Source of the DNA: Rhodotorula mucilaginosa
Lineage: Eukaryota; Basidiomycota; Microbotryomycetes; Sporidiobolales; Sporidiobolaceae
Length of the DNA: 64,000 nt
Assembly: GCA_034406715.1 (NCBI GenBank)
Contig: CP137872.1
Coordinates: 496,001 to 560,000, forward strand
Direction: 5' to 3'
Shown here: piece after piece, positions 36,147-48,672 of the stretch
How the letters are laid out: each line of letters begins with the position of its first letter
Position numbering within the stretch: the stretch's first letter is position 1
The notes under the pieces: generated by a model
Database searches by the model: none
What the model saw: only the letters and a program-made list of their open reading frames with translations
Told to the model about the DNA's origin: nothing
Program-made: the position numbers and the translations under genes

Positions 36147-38372
36147 CTACATGCCAACACTCGTCCGTCGTGTTGTCTCGGTCTGCGAATCCGGTTGTGG
36201 GTGTTTTCTCCGCTCCTCGATCCGCGCGAGCACTTCCCGCGCCCGCTGCCACTCGCGCGTCCGTTGGCGGATCAACTCCTCGCCCAACCTGACCGCCTCG
36301 CGCGACTTCCACGCCGCCCGCCCCGCGATCCTCTGCGCGCGGACGCCCAGATCCTCCTCCAAGCCGCCGGTGATCCGTTCCTGCACGTCTTTGCGGAACC
36401 GCTTCTTGGCTTTTTCCCACCCTCGTTGCAAACCCCATGCGCCCAAAGTGACGCCGAGCAAGCCGACGCCGACGTTGGTGCCGAGTTCGGCATAGTGCAA
36501 GAGTTCCGACGCGAGCGCTCCACCTGCCGAGAAGAGGGACCAGATCGCGCTCGACACGACGGCCTTTTGCGCTCGTCGCTGCAGGGCGTCGGTCGGTCCC
36601 CCGGGCGCGGTGATCTGACTTCGACGACGTGTCACAGCGGAGGAGAGGGCTGTCGGGGCCGAGGCGAGGGCTTGGGCGGCGTCGCGCGAGGCTTGCGCGA
36701 CATGGTTGAGCATGGTGGCCGAGTGGAGGGAGGCGAGGCGCGCGGCGGGAGAGAGAGGGGAAGCGGTCGGAGAGTCGGCAAAGATCGGAGCGGCGAGGAC
36801 CTTGTCCGTCTTGGTCGACAGTTCGTCAAACGTCGCGACGGCGCGTCCGGACGCAAAGACGAGGGAGTCCTCGAACCGAGGTAGCCAGGTCTTTTCGACT
36901 ACGAGTGCGATCTCGGCGTGCATGTCATCGACGCGATACGGAAGCTTGTACCACGCGAGGCGGTGGAGCAAGAGGTCCTCCAACGCTGCCATCCCTAACC
37001 GCAACTCGTCCTCCGGAACGCGGACGAGTCCAGTTTTGGGGTCGGCGACACCGAGGTCGCGCAGCAACGCCAGGCACGCCTCGTCCGTCTGTTGCGAGAG
37101 GGCCGACAACGAAGCTGAAGCCGAGTCGAGCGCGTCGGCGATGGTGGCTCCCGCAAAGGCGGCGCGGTGCAACGCCGTCGCCAGCACGTAGGCTGCCGTC
37201 TGTTGTTGCAGCAGAGATGGCGCGCCGGACCCTGGCCGGACGGAGCGCGGTCCCGTTGCGGTGATGGCCGAGGTGAGGAGTTGGTGCAGTTGCGGGATCT
37301 GCGAGGCGAGATAGTCCTTTTGGAACGTTTCGTACGAGGGTTTGTGCGCCGGCTCGGTCGGCTCGAGGGCTTCGAGTGCAGCCGTAGCTTGCTCAGTCGA
37401 GATTGCTACTGCGCGAGGGGCGACGCAGTCGTTGGACGAGGAAGGGGGGAGCAAGGTCTCGAGTTGGTGTTCGAGGGACCGGAGCGCCGAGGAGGACGCG
37501 GCGGGTGAGGCGTCTGGGCAGTTGAGGGCGACGAGCACGTTCGGTTTCGAGGCGAGGTTGTACAGGGTTGTTTGTGCGGCTTTTGAGGCGAGGAGGGTCG
37601 AGTCGGACAGGACGAGGATGACGAGGTCGGACAGGTGCAGGGACGAGAAAGACGATTCGAGCGGGGCGACTCCTGCGCGCGCAAGTGTAAAACGCTATCG
37701 TCAGCGCGTGTACAATACTTAACCCATTCATTCCGACTTGCCTCCGTGCGCAATCTCGACCAGTTCCGCCTTGATGTCATCGAGCCAAGTCGAAGGAACC
37801 GTCACCTGTCCGGCCTCGAGTTTGCCTTCGGGGCCGTATCTGCAGATTCGTACTTTGGTCAGCAGCCTCTCCCCAAGGATCCAGCGTGAGAAAAACACTG
37901 ACCGGATGAGGATCGCCTCTGGTGCGTTCGGATCGAGCCTGCGACTCTCGAGGGTGAGAGCGACCCTGTCGTCGGACGCGAGTGGGTCGTCGAGCAAAGT
38001 GGTGACGAGTTGGGATACGCCGCTATCCCTTTCTCCGACGACTGCACCGACGGCACTTGTCAGCCCGCGCCAGGGCGAGAGGAGGAGGCCGATGAGAAAG
38101 AGAGGAAACTGACCTGCGATGGTTGCTGGCCTGCTCGGGTCTGCTGATTTTTCGACGGCGGCTGCGATTCGGAGTGGCCATGCTGATTCGAGCAGCGGAT
38201 AGCTCTGCAGGAGCGCGTCGAGCTGGCGGAGCAAGGTGACCGTGGTGTTGTCGGAAGCGGCGAGCGGTGGGGAGACCGAGGCGGCGGCAGCGGACTGGAG
38301 CGAGCGCCGACTCGCTGGCCAGGGCAGCCGAGCTGACTTGTTGCGTGCACGCTGTACGGCACGGCTCAGCAT
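36147..38372 (-). CDS. probable mitochondrial protein of uncertain family (Mmc1/Mrx9-like?)
   Basis: A 673-aa protein. Exons: 38372-38114, 38041-37903, 37839-37742, 37672-36147. The N-terminus MLSRAVQRARNKSARLPWP then SRRSLQSAAAAS is basic, Ser/Ala-rich and lacks acids, as in a mitochondrial presequence. The middle contains LVILVLSDSTLLASKAAQTTL and long Ala/Leu-rich helices. Near the C-terminus two hydrophobic patches, AVVSSAIWSLFSAGGALASELL and NVGVGLLGVTLGAWGL, are followed by a charged helix (WEKAKKRFRKDVQERITGGL) that could place it at the inner membrane. The tail pattern reminds me of fungal Mmc1/Mrx9 proteins, but this is weak. The third intron (37741-37673) starts with GC rather than GT. 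It shares a 159 bp divergent promoter with GLN4. Confidence 0.8.
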
Positions 38373-38531
38373 CGTCTTGCCCTTACAGTGTCGGCGAGAG
38401 AGAGGCCCGGAGAAAAGGGAGCCCCTTGTAATCGAGATTTGTATTTCAATTCAACCTGGTTTGTAATCAACTCTGAATACCGTGAGGTGCATTTCTCTCC
38501 GACTCGTGGCTCTCGCGTACACCAACACACG
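38373..38531. promoter_or_regulatory. short divergent promoter, mitochondrial protein gene / GLN4
   Basis: Only 159 bp lie between divergent start codons. It includes an AT-richer core (38430-38480, with TTTGTATTTCAATT on the + strand) that could serve both directions. No specific factor site is claimed. Confidence 0.5.
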
Positions 38532-41500
38532 ATGCCGCCTGCTGCGCTCACGCCAGAGCTCGAAGAGCTCGCGAGCTTCTTCCAGCGCTGCGGTCTCTCG
38601 GAACAGCGCGCGACCGAGACTGCGCGGTCCAAGGGAGCTCCGGCTGCTCGCGACTTGTTCACCGCCGCGCACCTCGACAACGAACCGCTCGAAGACAAGC
38701 AGGGTGCGCTCGTGCTTCAGCTTGCCAAGGATGGCGCAAAGCTGTCCTCCGACGCCCAGCTCTACGTCGTCAATGCTATCAGGGGAGGACGCTTGCTCAA
38801 GAGCGATCAAATCACCGGCAAGTCCCTTTTCTCTCGCTGTTTTCAGAGTCTATAAGCTCATCTCCTCGCGCGTATAGCGGCCGTAAAGTACCTCGGAGCG
38901 ACTGTCCCTCCGGTCGACGACAAGGCGTTCGATGACGCGTGCGGAGTCGGTGAGAGCAATGTTCTTTGATTCGTACAGCGCTCTGAAAAGCGACATCACA
39001 GGACGCCCTATTGCATGAATGCTGATAACCCCTGGCAATGCTCTCACAGGATTTTCCATCACGCCCGAAGAGCTCGACGCCCGCGTCCGCGCCTACCTCG
39101 ACTCGCCGACCAACGCCGACCAAGTCAACGCCGGCTGGTCCGCCATCAGTCGCGTGACCGGCGCCATGCGCCAGTCCGACTCGCTCCGCTGGGTCGCCCC
39201 CCTCGACTTGAAGAGTGCGGTCGAGGAGGCGTACACGGAACGGTTCGGAACCAAGGAGGAGGCGACCAAGAAGGCAAAGGCGCAGGCAGAGCAGGCCAAA
39301 AAGGTTAGCCCTTCACTCGGTCTTTTCGAGGGGCAGATGGATCGCCTTCTCTCAGCCTGCATACTCACCATCTCTTTGCGTTGCCTGTAGGAGGCCAAGG
39401 CTCCCAAAGCGTCCACGTCTGCGGCCGCCACCCCGACCGTCGCCGCTTCGCCCGACGACATGTTTGCGACCGGCTGGCTCTCGCGGCTGCACAAGCCGGG
39501 CGGGAACGAGCAGAAGTATCCCGAACGCATGAAGGAACACTTGGCCTGGACGGGCGGAAAGGTCTTCACGCGGTTCCCGCCCGAACCGAACGGTTTCCTC
39601 CACGTGAGTCGCTCGGAATGAAGAAAGCCGCTTCCGTCCGAAATGTTCTGCTCGAAGCAAGGCATGCTGACGGTGGACAGCTGCCTCCGCGTCTCACAGA
39701 TCGGACACTCGAAAGCGATCGCCGTCAACTTTGGTTTCGCAAAGTACCACAAGGGTCACTGCTACCTCCGCTACGACGACACGAACCCGGAAGCCGAAGA
39801 GCAGATCTACTTTGACAAGATCCTCGAGAACGTCCGCTGGCTCGGGTACGAACCGTACCAGATCACGCACTCGAGTGACCACTTCCAGGAGCTGTACGAG
39901 CTCGCCGTCCTGCTCATCAAGAAGGGTTTCGCTTACACCAGCAACGACACCAGTGCGTCTTCTTTGCTGTTTCACCTCGAACCTTGAGGGATCGCCCGGA
40001 ACTGACGACGACTCTGACTTCGCGACGTGCAGCCGAAGAGATCTCGGCGCAGCGAGGAGGCAAGGACCACGGACCGCGGCACGAGTCCAAGGACCGGAAC
40101 AAGCCGATCGAGCAATCGCTCGCCGAGTTTGCCGACATGAAGGCCGGCAAGTACCAGCCCGGTCAGATGGTCCTCCGGATGAAGCAGGACATGGAGAGCT
40201 CGAACCCGACCATGTGGGACATTATCGCCTACCGGGTCCTGAGCAAGCCGCATCACCGCACCGGCACGGAATGGTGCATCTACCCGACGTACGACTTTAC
40301 GCACTGCTTGTGCGACTCTTTCGAGAACATCACGTGCGTTGTTTTTCTCGTCGCTTCTTTGTCTGTCTTGTCGTTGCTGCTGCTGCTGACAGGCAATTCC
40401 GACTCGTGCCCCCACCCCCCCCTTTTTAGGCACTCGCTCTGCACGACCGAGTTCATCGGTGCGCGGACAGCGTACGAGTGGCTTTGCGACGCGCTCGAGG
40501 TGTACAAGCCTCGTCAGTCCGAGTACGGCCGGTTGACGCTCGAAGGTGCAATCACCTCGAAGCGGAAACTGCTCAAGCTCGTGACGGAGAAGCACGTCTC
40601 GGGTTGGGACGACCCACGGTACGCTCTTTCATTCCGTTCATCTCAACAGCGGTGACATCCGATTCGACAAGCTGACTCATGGACTGCAGGTTGCACACTC
40701 TCGTCGCCTTGAAGCGCCGTGGTGTCCCACCCGCCGCGATCATCTCCTTCGTCTCGAATCTCGGTGTCTCGGTCTCCCCTTCCCTCGTCCAGATCTCCCG
40801 CTTCGATCAGACTGTCCGTTCGCACCTCGAGATGACGACTCCCCGACTCAGTCTCGTCCTCCGACCAATCAAGGTCACGCTCGAGAACTTGCCGGAAGAC
40901 TACTGCATCGAGGTCGAGAAGCCGTATCACCCGAAGGATCCGTCGATGGGGACTGTCAAGGTGCCGTTCACGCGCGAGGTGTACATCGACGAGGACGACT
41001 TCCGACCCGAAGCGAGCAAGGACTTTTTCCGCCTCGCTCCCGGCGCGACGGTCGGTCTCCTGCACGCTCCGAAGCCGATCACCTACGTCTCGCACGAGAC
41101 GGATCCTGCGACGGGCAAGGTCACGCACATTGTCTGCAAGTACGAGGTCGACGCGCCCGCTTCGCTGAAACCCAAGGGCTGGATTCACTGGGTGGCCCGG
41201 TCCGCGCAGCACAAGTCGCCGGTCGAGGTGCACGAGACGCGGTTATTCTCTCGGTTGTTCAAGTCGGACAATCCGGGCGCGCTCGGCGACAAGTACCTCG
41301 AGGACTTGAACCCGGAATCGCTCGCGATCGTCAAGGGAGCGCTGATCGAGACGGCCGTGTGGGACGTGATCCAGTCTTCGCTCCGCCGTGCGAAGGAGGT
41401 CGTCGAGTTGCGCAAGGCCGAGGCGGCCAAGAACGGGACCGAAGCGCCGCCGAGCGTCGAAGGACTCGAAGTCGTTCGCTTCCAGGCGAACCGCGTCGCC

Positions 41501-41620
41501 TATTTCTGCCTCGACCTCGACTCGAAGCTTGATGAGGCAGCAGACGGCTCTGTCAAGGGTGGCGAGCTGGTCCTCAACTTGATCACGAGCCTGAAGGAGG
41601 ACAAGGGCAAGAAGGCGTGA
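38532..41620 (+). CDS. GLN4: cytosolic glutaminyl-tRNA synthetase
   Basis: Charges tRNA-Gln; a eukaryotic class Ib synthetase of 832 aa. Exons: 38532-38817, 38878-38949, 39050-39303, 39391-39603, 39700-39952, 40033-40333, 40430-40618, 40690-41620. Residues 1 to about 215 form the eukaryote-specific N-terminal domain ([31 protein letters not shown]). The catalytic domain starts with [16 protein letters not shown] (HIGH motif, split by an intron after LH), [12 protein letters not shown] and [22 protein letters not shown] is the KMSKS equivalent. The C-terminal beta-barrels bind the anticodon. Intron 1 (38818-38877) begins with GCAAGT, a GC-AG intron; no GT donor keeps the frame. An Ala/Lys linker ([12 protein letters not shown]) precedes the catalytic core. 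Confidence 0.96.
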
Positions 41621-41637
41621 TCTCCTGAATGTGCTTT

Positions 41638-41649
41638 CCCCCCCCCCCC
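41638..41649 (+). repeat. C12 homopolymer after GLN4 stop
   Basis: A run of about 12 cytosines lies 18 bp after the GLN4 stop codon, in the 3' UTR. It is a likely length polymorphism or sequencing-error site. The rest of the 41621-41898 spacer shows nothing recognisable. Confidence 0.6.
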
Positions 41650-41898
41650 TAGATTTACCCGTAGACATCAAGTTTGGAATGAATGTCACAACTTGGACCA
41701 CTCGGCTACAAGGGTAGACGCGCCCGAGACATAAGGCCAGACTCTATGAGGATGATTGAGATGCGGTGGGCACTGACTGATAGAACGACAACAGGTGGTG
41801 AAAAAGAAAGGAGTGTGAGCGACGGGTCGCGGTGAGCTGGAGATGATGCAAATACAGGCAAGCGCTGCTGACTGCAGGTCGTGCGCGGCAGGTCCGTG

Positions 41899-43990
41899 TT
41901 AGGCTTCGATCGCGGCTCGGCGTCGAGCTTCTTCCTCCTCGCGCCGTTTCCTCGTCGACCCGGAGGGCGCGACGCCCTTCAGGAGCTTATTCTGTTGCGC
42001 GGGCATTTGGCGTTCAGCTTTGTTGAAGTCCTGCGAGTGGAAGAAGAAGTACACTCACAGCATCTTGTGCAGAATAGTTGACAAACATGGCACCGGGCTG
42101 GCGCTTGGTTTTGGCCGGCGAGCGCTTCTTCTTCGGTGACGAGGGTGCCTTCGGCGTTGGCGCAGAGATAGCTTTGGCTGGGTAGCCGCCGGTGCTGGGA
42201 GTGACGACCATTGGCTCCGGCGCCGACCTCGACGGTGGAGTGACCGGGCGCGAGTCGGAAGCTGGCGAAGGCGAAGACGACGAAGTTGACGAAGGACCAT
42301 ACGCTGGAAGCTTGAACGTGGGCGGTCGCTGCTGCTGCTGCTGCTGCTGGTGGTGCGGCAAGAGTTGCGGGTTGCGGTGGTCGTGAGACGTCGGGAAGCC
42401 GGAAGTCCAAGGCGAAGCCGGGACGGGATAGCGCTGCGAAGAGACCGGCACGTAGTCGTAATTGGACGTGCTCGACCGCCGACGACGTGCGACCGGCGAC
42501 GCTGGAGGCGGGTACGTTGCAGCCGGCAAAGTCAAGCCGTTCGGGCGCGGCGCGATCGAAGTCTCCCCGTAGGCGGAATGAGCCCGTGCGTGCGGGTTGG
42601 CCGGCAGAACGAAGGAGGAGACACTCGGCGGTCGGACTTGCTCGTAGGAGGAGAAGTGGGACTTGTAGGAGGGTCGGTCGTACGTGCCACCGCCGGTAGT
42701 CGGACCGTAGAACTCGTCCGGCGGAGTTGGCAGCTCGAACGACGTGCACCAAGGAGGGGCCGAAGCAGGTGGCAGTGGTAGTTCGTCCTCCTCGGCCAGC
42801 AGAGTGGCTTCCTCGAGCAAGGCGAAGTCTTCCGGACTCAAGGTGACGCCGGACACGGAAAGGTTGATCGGGTCGGCCGGGAGCAGAACACTCGGGACTG
42901 GCGCGTGCTCGACGGCGCCGAACGAAACGCGTCGCTTTGCCCGCGTGACGTTCCCGCGCGCAGGTCCAATCTGACCCGGGACCTGCTCGCCATCTCGACT
43001 GTCGGGAGCCGGTGCGGGGGCGAGGCGAGGCGGTTGCCGTCGTGCGCTCTTGCGCGGCGAGACCGAAGGAGAACGGCTCGACGGCGAAGCATCGAGGTTG
43101 AGCTTGGAAATCCGACGGATACTCTTGGTCGGACTTCCCTTCGAATCAAACGTAGTTGTCACCGTGGCGACCTTGCGAGGCGACGTGCGCTTTACCGGTG
43201 GAGTCGATTCAGGCTCCGACGTCGGCGGCGACTGTCTCCGTGCCCTCGATTCTGCCCTCGGACTCGTCCCCGGAGTGATCGGCCCTGCTGCGAGCGGCGC
43301 ACTCCGACTCGACGACGGGACCGAGTACGTCGAGGTAGACCGGCGGAGACTGCTCGAGTTGGGCGAGAACGGGTTCCGCGGGCTGAGCAGCTCGGTCGCG
43401 ATCTCGTCGACAGAGAACGGATCGGCTGCGACATCGCGATATGCGTGTTGTTCTGCGGACCACTGCGCGCGAGCAGACGAGCTCAGGACGCCTCGGTCGA
43501 GCGATTCTCGGCGAGGACCGAAATCGATTGTTGTAGCGTCGATCACGGCCGATGGCAACAACGCACTGGCGCAACTCGAGAGCAGTTCGGGCGTGGTGGC
43601 GGCTGAGAGTGGTTCGAAGGCTGCTGCATGTCCTGCATGCATGGACAACGCCGGCGACTCCCACGTGAACGACCGCGGAGAAGTCGCCGTCCCAAAGCTA
43701 GAAGATCGCCGAGGTCCGAACGCAAAGGCCCCGCCGCTGTCCTGATCCAGCAGCAGCTCCGAGGGCATCGTCGACGCTGCACTGTTGTATGTGCGCTCTG
43801 CCGTGCTGAACCGGTGCGGCGGGAGGGCAAAGGGTCGAGTCCCGTACGGCGACGAGTCCCGCTCGTTCTCGCTGACGAACTGCAGCTCCGCCTCGGGAGC
43901 ATAGCTGGGCGCTCCCGCGAGCGCGGGCTGCTCGTGGATGGCGTCCCAGTCGCCTAGGTACGAGTCTGTTGTCGGGCCGAACCGTTCCAT
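41899..43990 (-). CDS. WetA-like developmental regulator (ESC1/WetA-related C-terminal motif)
   Basis: A 674-aa, largely disordered nuclear-type protein. Exons: 43990-42059 and 41991-41899. Most of the chain is rich in Ser, Pro, Arg and Ala with basic patches (SPRKSARRQPPR, SPKKKRSPAKTKRQ) and a polyglutamine tract. The informative part is the end: GAMFVNYSAQDA, then across the intron NKLLKGVAPSGSTRKRR and EEEEARRRAAIEA. This closely follows the conserved tail of Aspergillus WetA (VNFT...ILTGVAPSGSSKTKARREKEA, recalled from memory), a regulator of spore maturation. The motif exists only after splicing at a gtgagt donor, which supports the model. A role in spore or cell-wall maturation would be inference. 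The last exon is just 31 codons including stop. Confidence 0.75.
42328..42349 (-). repeat. CAG/GCT trinucleotide repeat encoding polyglutamine
   Basis: About seven GCT units on the + strand read as CAG on the coding strand and encode a Gln run (HHQQQQQQQRPP) in the WetA-like protein. Such repeats often vary between strains. Confidence 0.8.
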
Positions 43991-45004
43991 GGCCGGGGGT
44001 CGACTTGAGATCGGGCGCGGGAGTTCTTTTGTGTTGTGGAGCGGCGGAAGGAGATGGGCGATCGCTCGTCAGACGATCTCGACCGCCGGCGCCCCAGTCG
44101 AGGGGCGTGCGCTCGCTGCTGTAGTGGCTCGGACTCAGCGAGTGGTCGGAGGGGCACACGATGCACGGTTTTGAGAAGACGTTAGCTTGTCGAGATCAGC
44201 GGTCGTCCCTGGTTAATCTACAATATGCGCGAGTCCCGGCCGGTCCGCCGACTCGCCGGAAGCGCGATCGGAAGCGCGATTTCGGACCAACTCTGCCAGG
44301 CTGCAGCAGGCTCAGCTCGAGCTCAGCTTGCAGCACGTCGAGATGCAGCGCTAGCTGCAGCGCAGCGCACGCTGCGAACCGGTGACTACAGTAGCTTCAG
44401 CAGACGCGAGGCAGTTCTAGGCTGCACTCAAGAGGCCGACTTCGGCGGGGCCAGATATTGCATACGCCTGCGCATCTTCGCGGCGGCCGGGGTTGCACTC
44501 CGTTCGGCGGCGGGGCCAGCGGCAAGTTTACATATCAACTCAGCTGCAGCTGGTCATAAGTTGATTTTAATAAGATGTGCGTGTACAGTAATGTAGCTGG
44601 CCTCAAAGTTGACTTTACAGCAGGCGTTGCGGATCGTGCGTCGATCTGGGTTGGCCAGTCCGCGGCCTCGAATTTCATTTGGCGAAGAGTTGGACGGACA
44701 AAGTTGGACTCCTCTCTCCTTAGTGCGCATACAAAATAAAATAGTGCGGCTCTTGCATTCCAGAAAGACGTGGGCAAGCATAGCGACCTGCCCGGGTCAT
44801 CGCGGGAAGCTGATCTCGAAGTCAACTCTTGGCGCACCGTGACGAAACGTGCTCGAGTTGGGAGTGTCTATGTATGTACTGGTTACGAAAAACTTTGTTA
44901 AAACTACGGCGCGAACATCGGAACAGCAAGCTCGCGCAATCTACAGCACTTCGCACTGTGTCCGGAATCAGGATATCGCTTTGGCGGCGTTGCGGGATCA
45001 GCCT
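43991..45004. other. gene-free region between WetA-like and phosphoketolase genes
   Basis: About 1 kb upstream of the WetA-like start and downstream of the phosphoketolase stop. At 44295-44380 it has a dense cluster of AGCT/GCTGCAGC words, several of them self-complementary. 44540-44780 is AT-richer with TATA-like words on both strands (for example at 44735-44745). I recognise no gene. The length suggests a complex promoter for the WetA-like gene. Confidence 0.45.
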
Positions 45005-48000
45005 TTACTGCTCCTGCAGGGTCGGAACCTCGCCGATCTCGGGGTGGTCTGTCGTAGATCACAATAATGTCAGCTATGGCGCATCCTGTCCTCGCGAGTT
45101 TTGGCCGAAGAAAAGGAGGCACGCACCCTGCTGAGTCTCCTCCGCATACCTGAGCATCTTGACGCTCGTGTGCTTGTAGAACGACATACGCTCGTGGGCA
45201 CGCGAAACGACGCCGCCGACGCGGCGGCGCTTCTCCTCACCCTGGATGTTGTCCTGGGTCGTAAAGTTGAGGGTGACTGTGCCGCGACAAGCCCTCTTGT
45301 CAGTAAACCTCGCCGCAATTGTAAATCATGGCGAAGGTGCTCAACTCACCCATCTCGAGCGCCTGTTCGGCGAGCGTGAAGCGGTCGGTCTGGTTGAGCG
45401 CGAGCATGCTCCACGGAGTAGTGGTGGTTCCGGTCTCGCGGTAGCCGTTGATGCGCATGCGGCGACGACCGACCGAGTGCGAGCGGTCAAAGAGCAAGCT
45501 CGCGAGCTGGCCCGGGTAGCTGTCACGGGGCAACGCGTCAACTTCAGCTGAGTCCGCGCGACACAAGAGAATGTTCGGAACGTCAAACTCACCCGTGGTA
45601 GTTGAAGATGATGGGGACGCCAGGCGGGAAGAGCGAGTTGAAGCCCGCCTCGTCGAGGGCATGCGGGTGGTCGCCGGCGGCAGCGAGGATGAGGAGATCG
45701 ACGATGTTGACGACACGGACACGGAGGTCGGTGCCAAAGTCACGGCGGAGGAGAGCCGCAGCCTGGATGACCTCCTGGGTGAGCTCGAAACCGATGCCGA
45801 CGAGGACGACGTCCGGCTCGACACCCTTGTCGACCGAGTACTCTGTCGAGACGGAAAATATGAGCGGCTGAACAAGCTGTTTCGGGACAGGATGGCAGAC
45901 TTACTCTCCCAGACCATGGCGCCGGCGACACACGATTCCTCGGCTTCCTCCTTAGTCAGGTAGATCGGCGACGGAGCCTTAGTTCCGACGATCAAGTTGA
46001 CGTCTATGGGCGTCAAGCAGGTCAGTCAGTCGGTCTGGATGAGCATCAGCCTTGGAGGAGAGCGAAGACGAACAGTTCTTGCTGCGGAGGCAGTGCGCAA
46101 TGACGCTGACACTCTGGTTGGCGTCGGCCGGGAAGTAGACGCGGGCGAGGTTCGACGGAAGCGAGAGGACAGTCGAGACGAAGCCGGGCGCCTGGTGAGA
46201 GAAACCGTTGTGCTCTGTACGCCAAGGGTGTTGTCAACATCCGTTCATGGAGCGCTTTCTTCCTGCGCCACCATCCGGACTCACCCTGGCGAGTCCAGGT
46301 CGAAGTCTCGATGTAGGTCAGGGCGGCGACCGGTCCGCGCCACTTGCTCTCGAGACCCATCTTGAGGAACTTGGTATACTGGACGACCATAGCTGGAGGA
46401 AGGCGAAGAACGGTGCGTCAGCGGGAGCCTTCTCAAGCCGCATCTCGGGAACGCCGGGGAGAACTCACTCGCAACGATGCCGAGGAAAGCCTCGTACGAC
46501 GGGAAGACACCGTGACGACCGGTCATGGTGTAGCCCTGCAGCCAGCCCTGGAGAGTGTGCTCCGAGAGGATCTCGGTAACGCGACCACCCTTGTGAGCCG
46601 TTTCGGGGTCCCACTGGAAATTGCGGTCGGTGACGCTGAGGACGTCGTCGAGCTTGTTCGACGCGAGCTCGTCGGGCGAGAACATGCGGAAGTCCTTCGG
46701 GTTGCGCTTGACGACATCGGCGAGGTACTTGCCGATGGCCTTCATGCAGCTGAGGAGGCGATGAACAAAAGCGTTTCAGCGCGAGTCTGCGGGTCACCCT
46801 CTGGGACCGCCTCGTCTGCTCACCTGACTTCGTCCTTGTTCTTCTCGTAGCCAAAGTCTTGCCAAGCGGCGAGGTCGAGCGGCTTGTACGCGTTGTAAGT
46901 CTCCTTGATGAAGCCGAGACGCCTCTCGTGGTCCTTCGGGAGGGCCTTGAACAGCTCTGCCTTGAAAATGGAACCCTTCTTGATGTTGTCCTCCGAGAAG
47001 TCGAAGTACTTGTCGGCCTCGTACGACTTGAGCCAGCGCTCGAGGTAGGCGTTCGCCTCCTCGTCAGTCTTGGCGTCCGGAAGAGGAACCTGGTGAGAGG
47101 CGAAGCTGTGCGAAGAGTTGGTCCGGATCAGTGACCCGCTCGAAGGCGTACTCCAGTGCCCCCAAAACTCACTTGTTGAGGAGCTGCTTGCCGTGCTCGC
47201 TCGGGGGACCGGTCCAGCCCTTCGGCGAGCGGAGGATGATCATCGGCCAGCGGGGCTTGTCGATCGGCTTGCCCTCGCGAGCGGCCTTCTGGATGCGACG
47301 AATTTCGCCGTAGGCCCTGCAGAGTTCATTTGTGTGGTCAGCTGACTTGGCGCGCCGTTGGGGGCGAGTTGCGAAAGGCTCACCAGTCCATCGAGGCAGC
47401 CATGTCCTCGTGGCACGCGCGGTCGGCGGGGTCACCACCACCCATGTGGGTTTCGCCCTGAGCCTTGTACTCGACAAAGCGGACCTGGTAGCCGTAACCG
47501 GTGTAGAGGAGCGCCAGCTCGGTGTCGTCCATGGTGCCCGGGATCGTGCGCTCCGAGATCTTGAAGCCGTTGACGTGCAAGATCGGGAGGACAGCACCCG
47601 ACTCGGCCGGGTCGATCCACTTGTGCGAGCTGATGCGATATAAAGCAGTCAGTGAAATTCCCCTGTGGTCCGATGCGGAGTGTGTCTGCTGCGCAACTCA
47701 CTGCCAGGCGCCCGCCGTTGGGCCGGTCTCGCTCTCGCCGTCGCCGACAATTACGACCGTGATCTGCTCCGGACGGTCCATGACGGATCCGTAAGCGGCA
47801 GCAAGCGCGTAGCCGAGTTCGCCTCCCTCGTGGATGCAGCCCGGGGTCTCCGCCTGCAGGGATTTCGGTCAGTCGCTGTTCTTCTTCGCCGCGGCGCAAA
47901 TGCCGCGGCGCAAATGGGGGGCTCTACCGACGTTGATGTGGGACGGCAGCCCGCCTGGCCAGCTGAAGGCCCTGACGAACTTCTCCAGCCCGTCCTTGTC

Positions 48001-48672
48001 GAGCGCCCACTGGGGGTAAAACTTCGAAATCGCGCCTTCGATGTAGAGGTTGGAAAGGATCGCCGGGGCTGCATGTGCGACAAGCGTCAGTGGCATGATA
48101 CAAGAAAGGTAAGCGCGTAACTGCATGCTAAACTCACCGCCGTGGCCAGGACCGGTGACGAAAATCATCTTGGGCTCCTCGCCTTCGACTTCGCCGCGGC
48201 GACGGATGAGCGCCTGCGTGTGGACGTACGCGAGCGAGAGACCTCCAGTGGTGCCGTAGTGTCCGAGCAGGCTACGAAGATCGAGCTATTTCAGCTCGAG
48301 AGTCTGAAAAACTGCGGTTCTCAGACAAAGGTGTTGAAGAGTGCACACGTACCGAGGCTTGACGTCGTCCGTGGTCAGTTTGCGCTCCAAGGTCGCGTTC
48401 TTGGCTGCGAGAGAGCGAGGATATGGTCAGCGGAGTCCGGTCTAATCGTCTCGAGAGATCCGTTCAAACTAACCGAGGAAGATCTGGGCGGTCGCGAGGT
48501 AGCAAGACAGCCTCCATCCGTGCCAGATTGCGTCGAGGTGACCCTCAGGGTACTTGGAGGTGTACTCGGACGGCTTGATCTGGACGGGGAGGGACGAGAT
48601 CGTGGCGTCCGGCTTGCCCGCGAGCTCCGACGGCATGATGGGAGGCGGCGGTGCTTCGACTTTGTCTGCCAT
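45005..48672 (-). CDS. XFP: xylulose-5-phosphate / fructose-6-phosphate phosphoketolase
   Basis: A ThDP-dependent enzyme splitting xylulose-5-P (or fructose-6-P) with phosphate into acetyl phosphate plus glyceraldehyde-3-P (or erythrose-4-P). 862 aa in 16 exons: 48672-48474, 48404-48353, 48271-48138, 48068-47932, 47853-47702, 47629-47384, 47316-47173, 47105-46824, 46749-46469, 46392-46285, 46214-46074, 46003-45905, 45842-45593, 45519-45350, 45276-45127, 45048-45005. Signatures: [70 protein letters not shown] (ThDP/Mg), [42 protein letters not shown] and [19 protein letters not shown]. All phases agree, and the sixth residue block SHINAETPG fixes the fourth donor at AAC|gtcgg. Cytosolic. The next gene upstream on the same strand is acetate kinase, its pathway partner. 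Confidence 0.96.

Noticed and set aside
36033-36884. 283-codon open frame on the + strand
   Set aside because: Antisense to the mitochondrial protein gene and begins in the convergent spacer; no similarity recognised.
47927-47931. alternative phosphoketolase donor GTC-G|gtagag
   Set aside because: It shifts the frame before the conserved [11 protein letters not shown] motif; AAC|gtcggt aligns exactly with the family.
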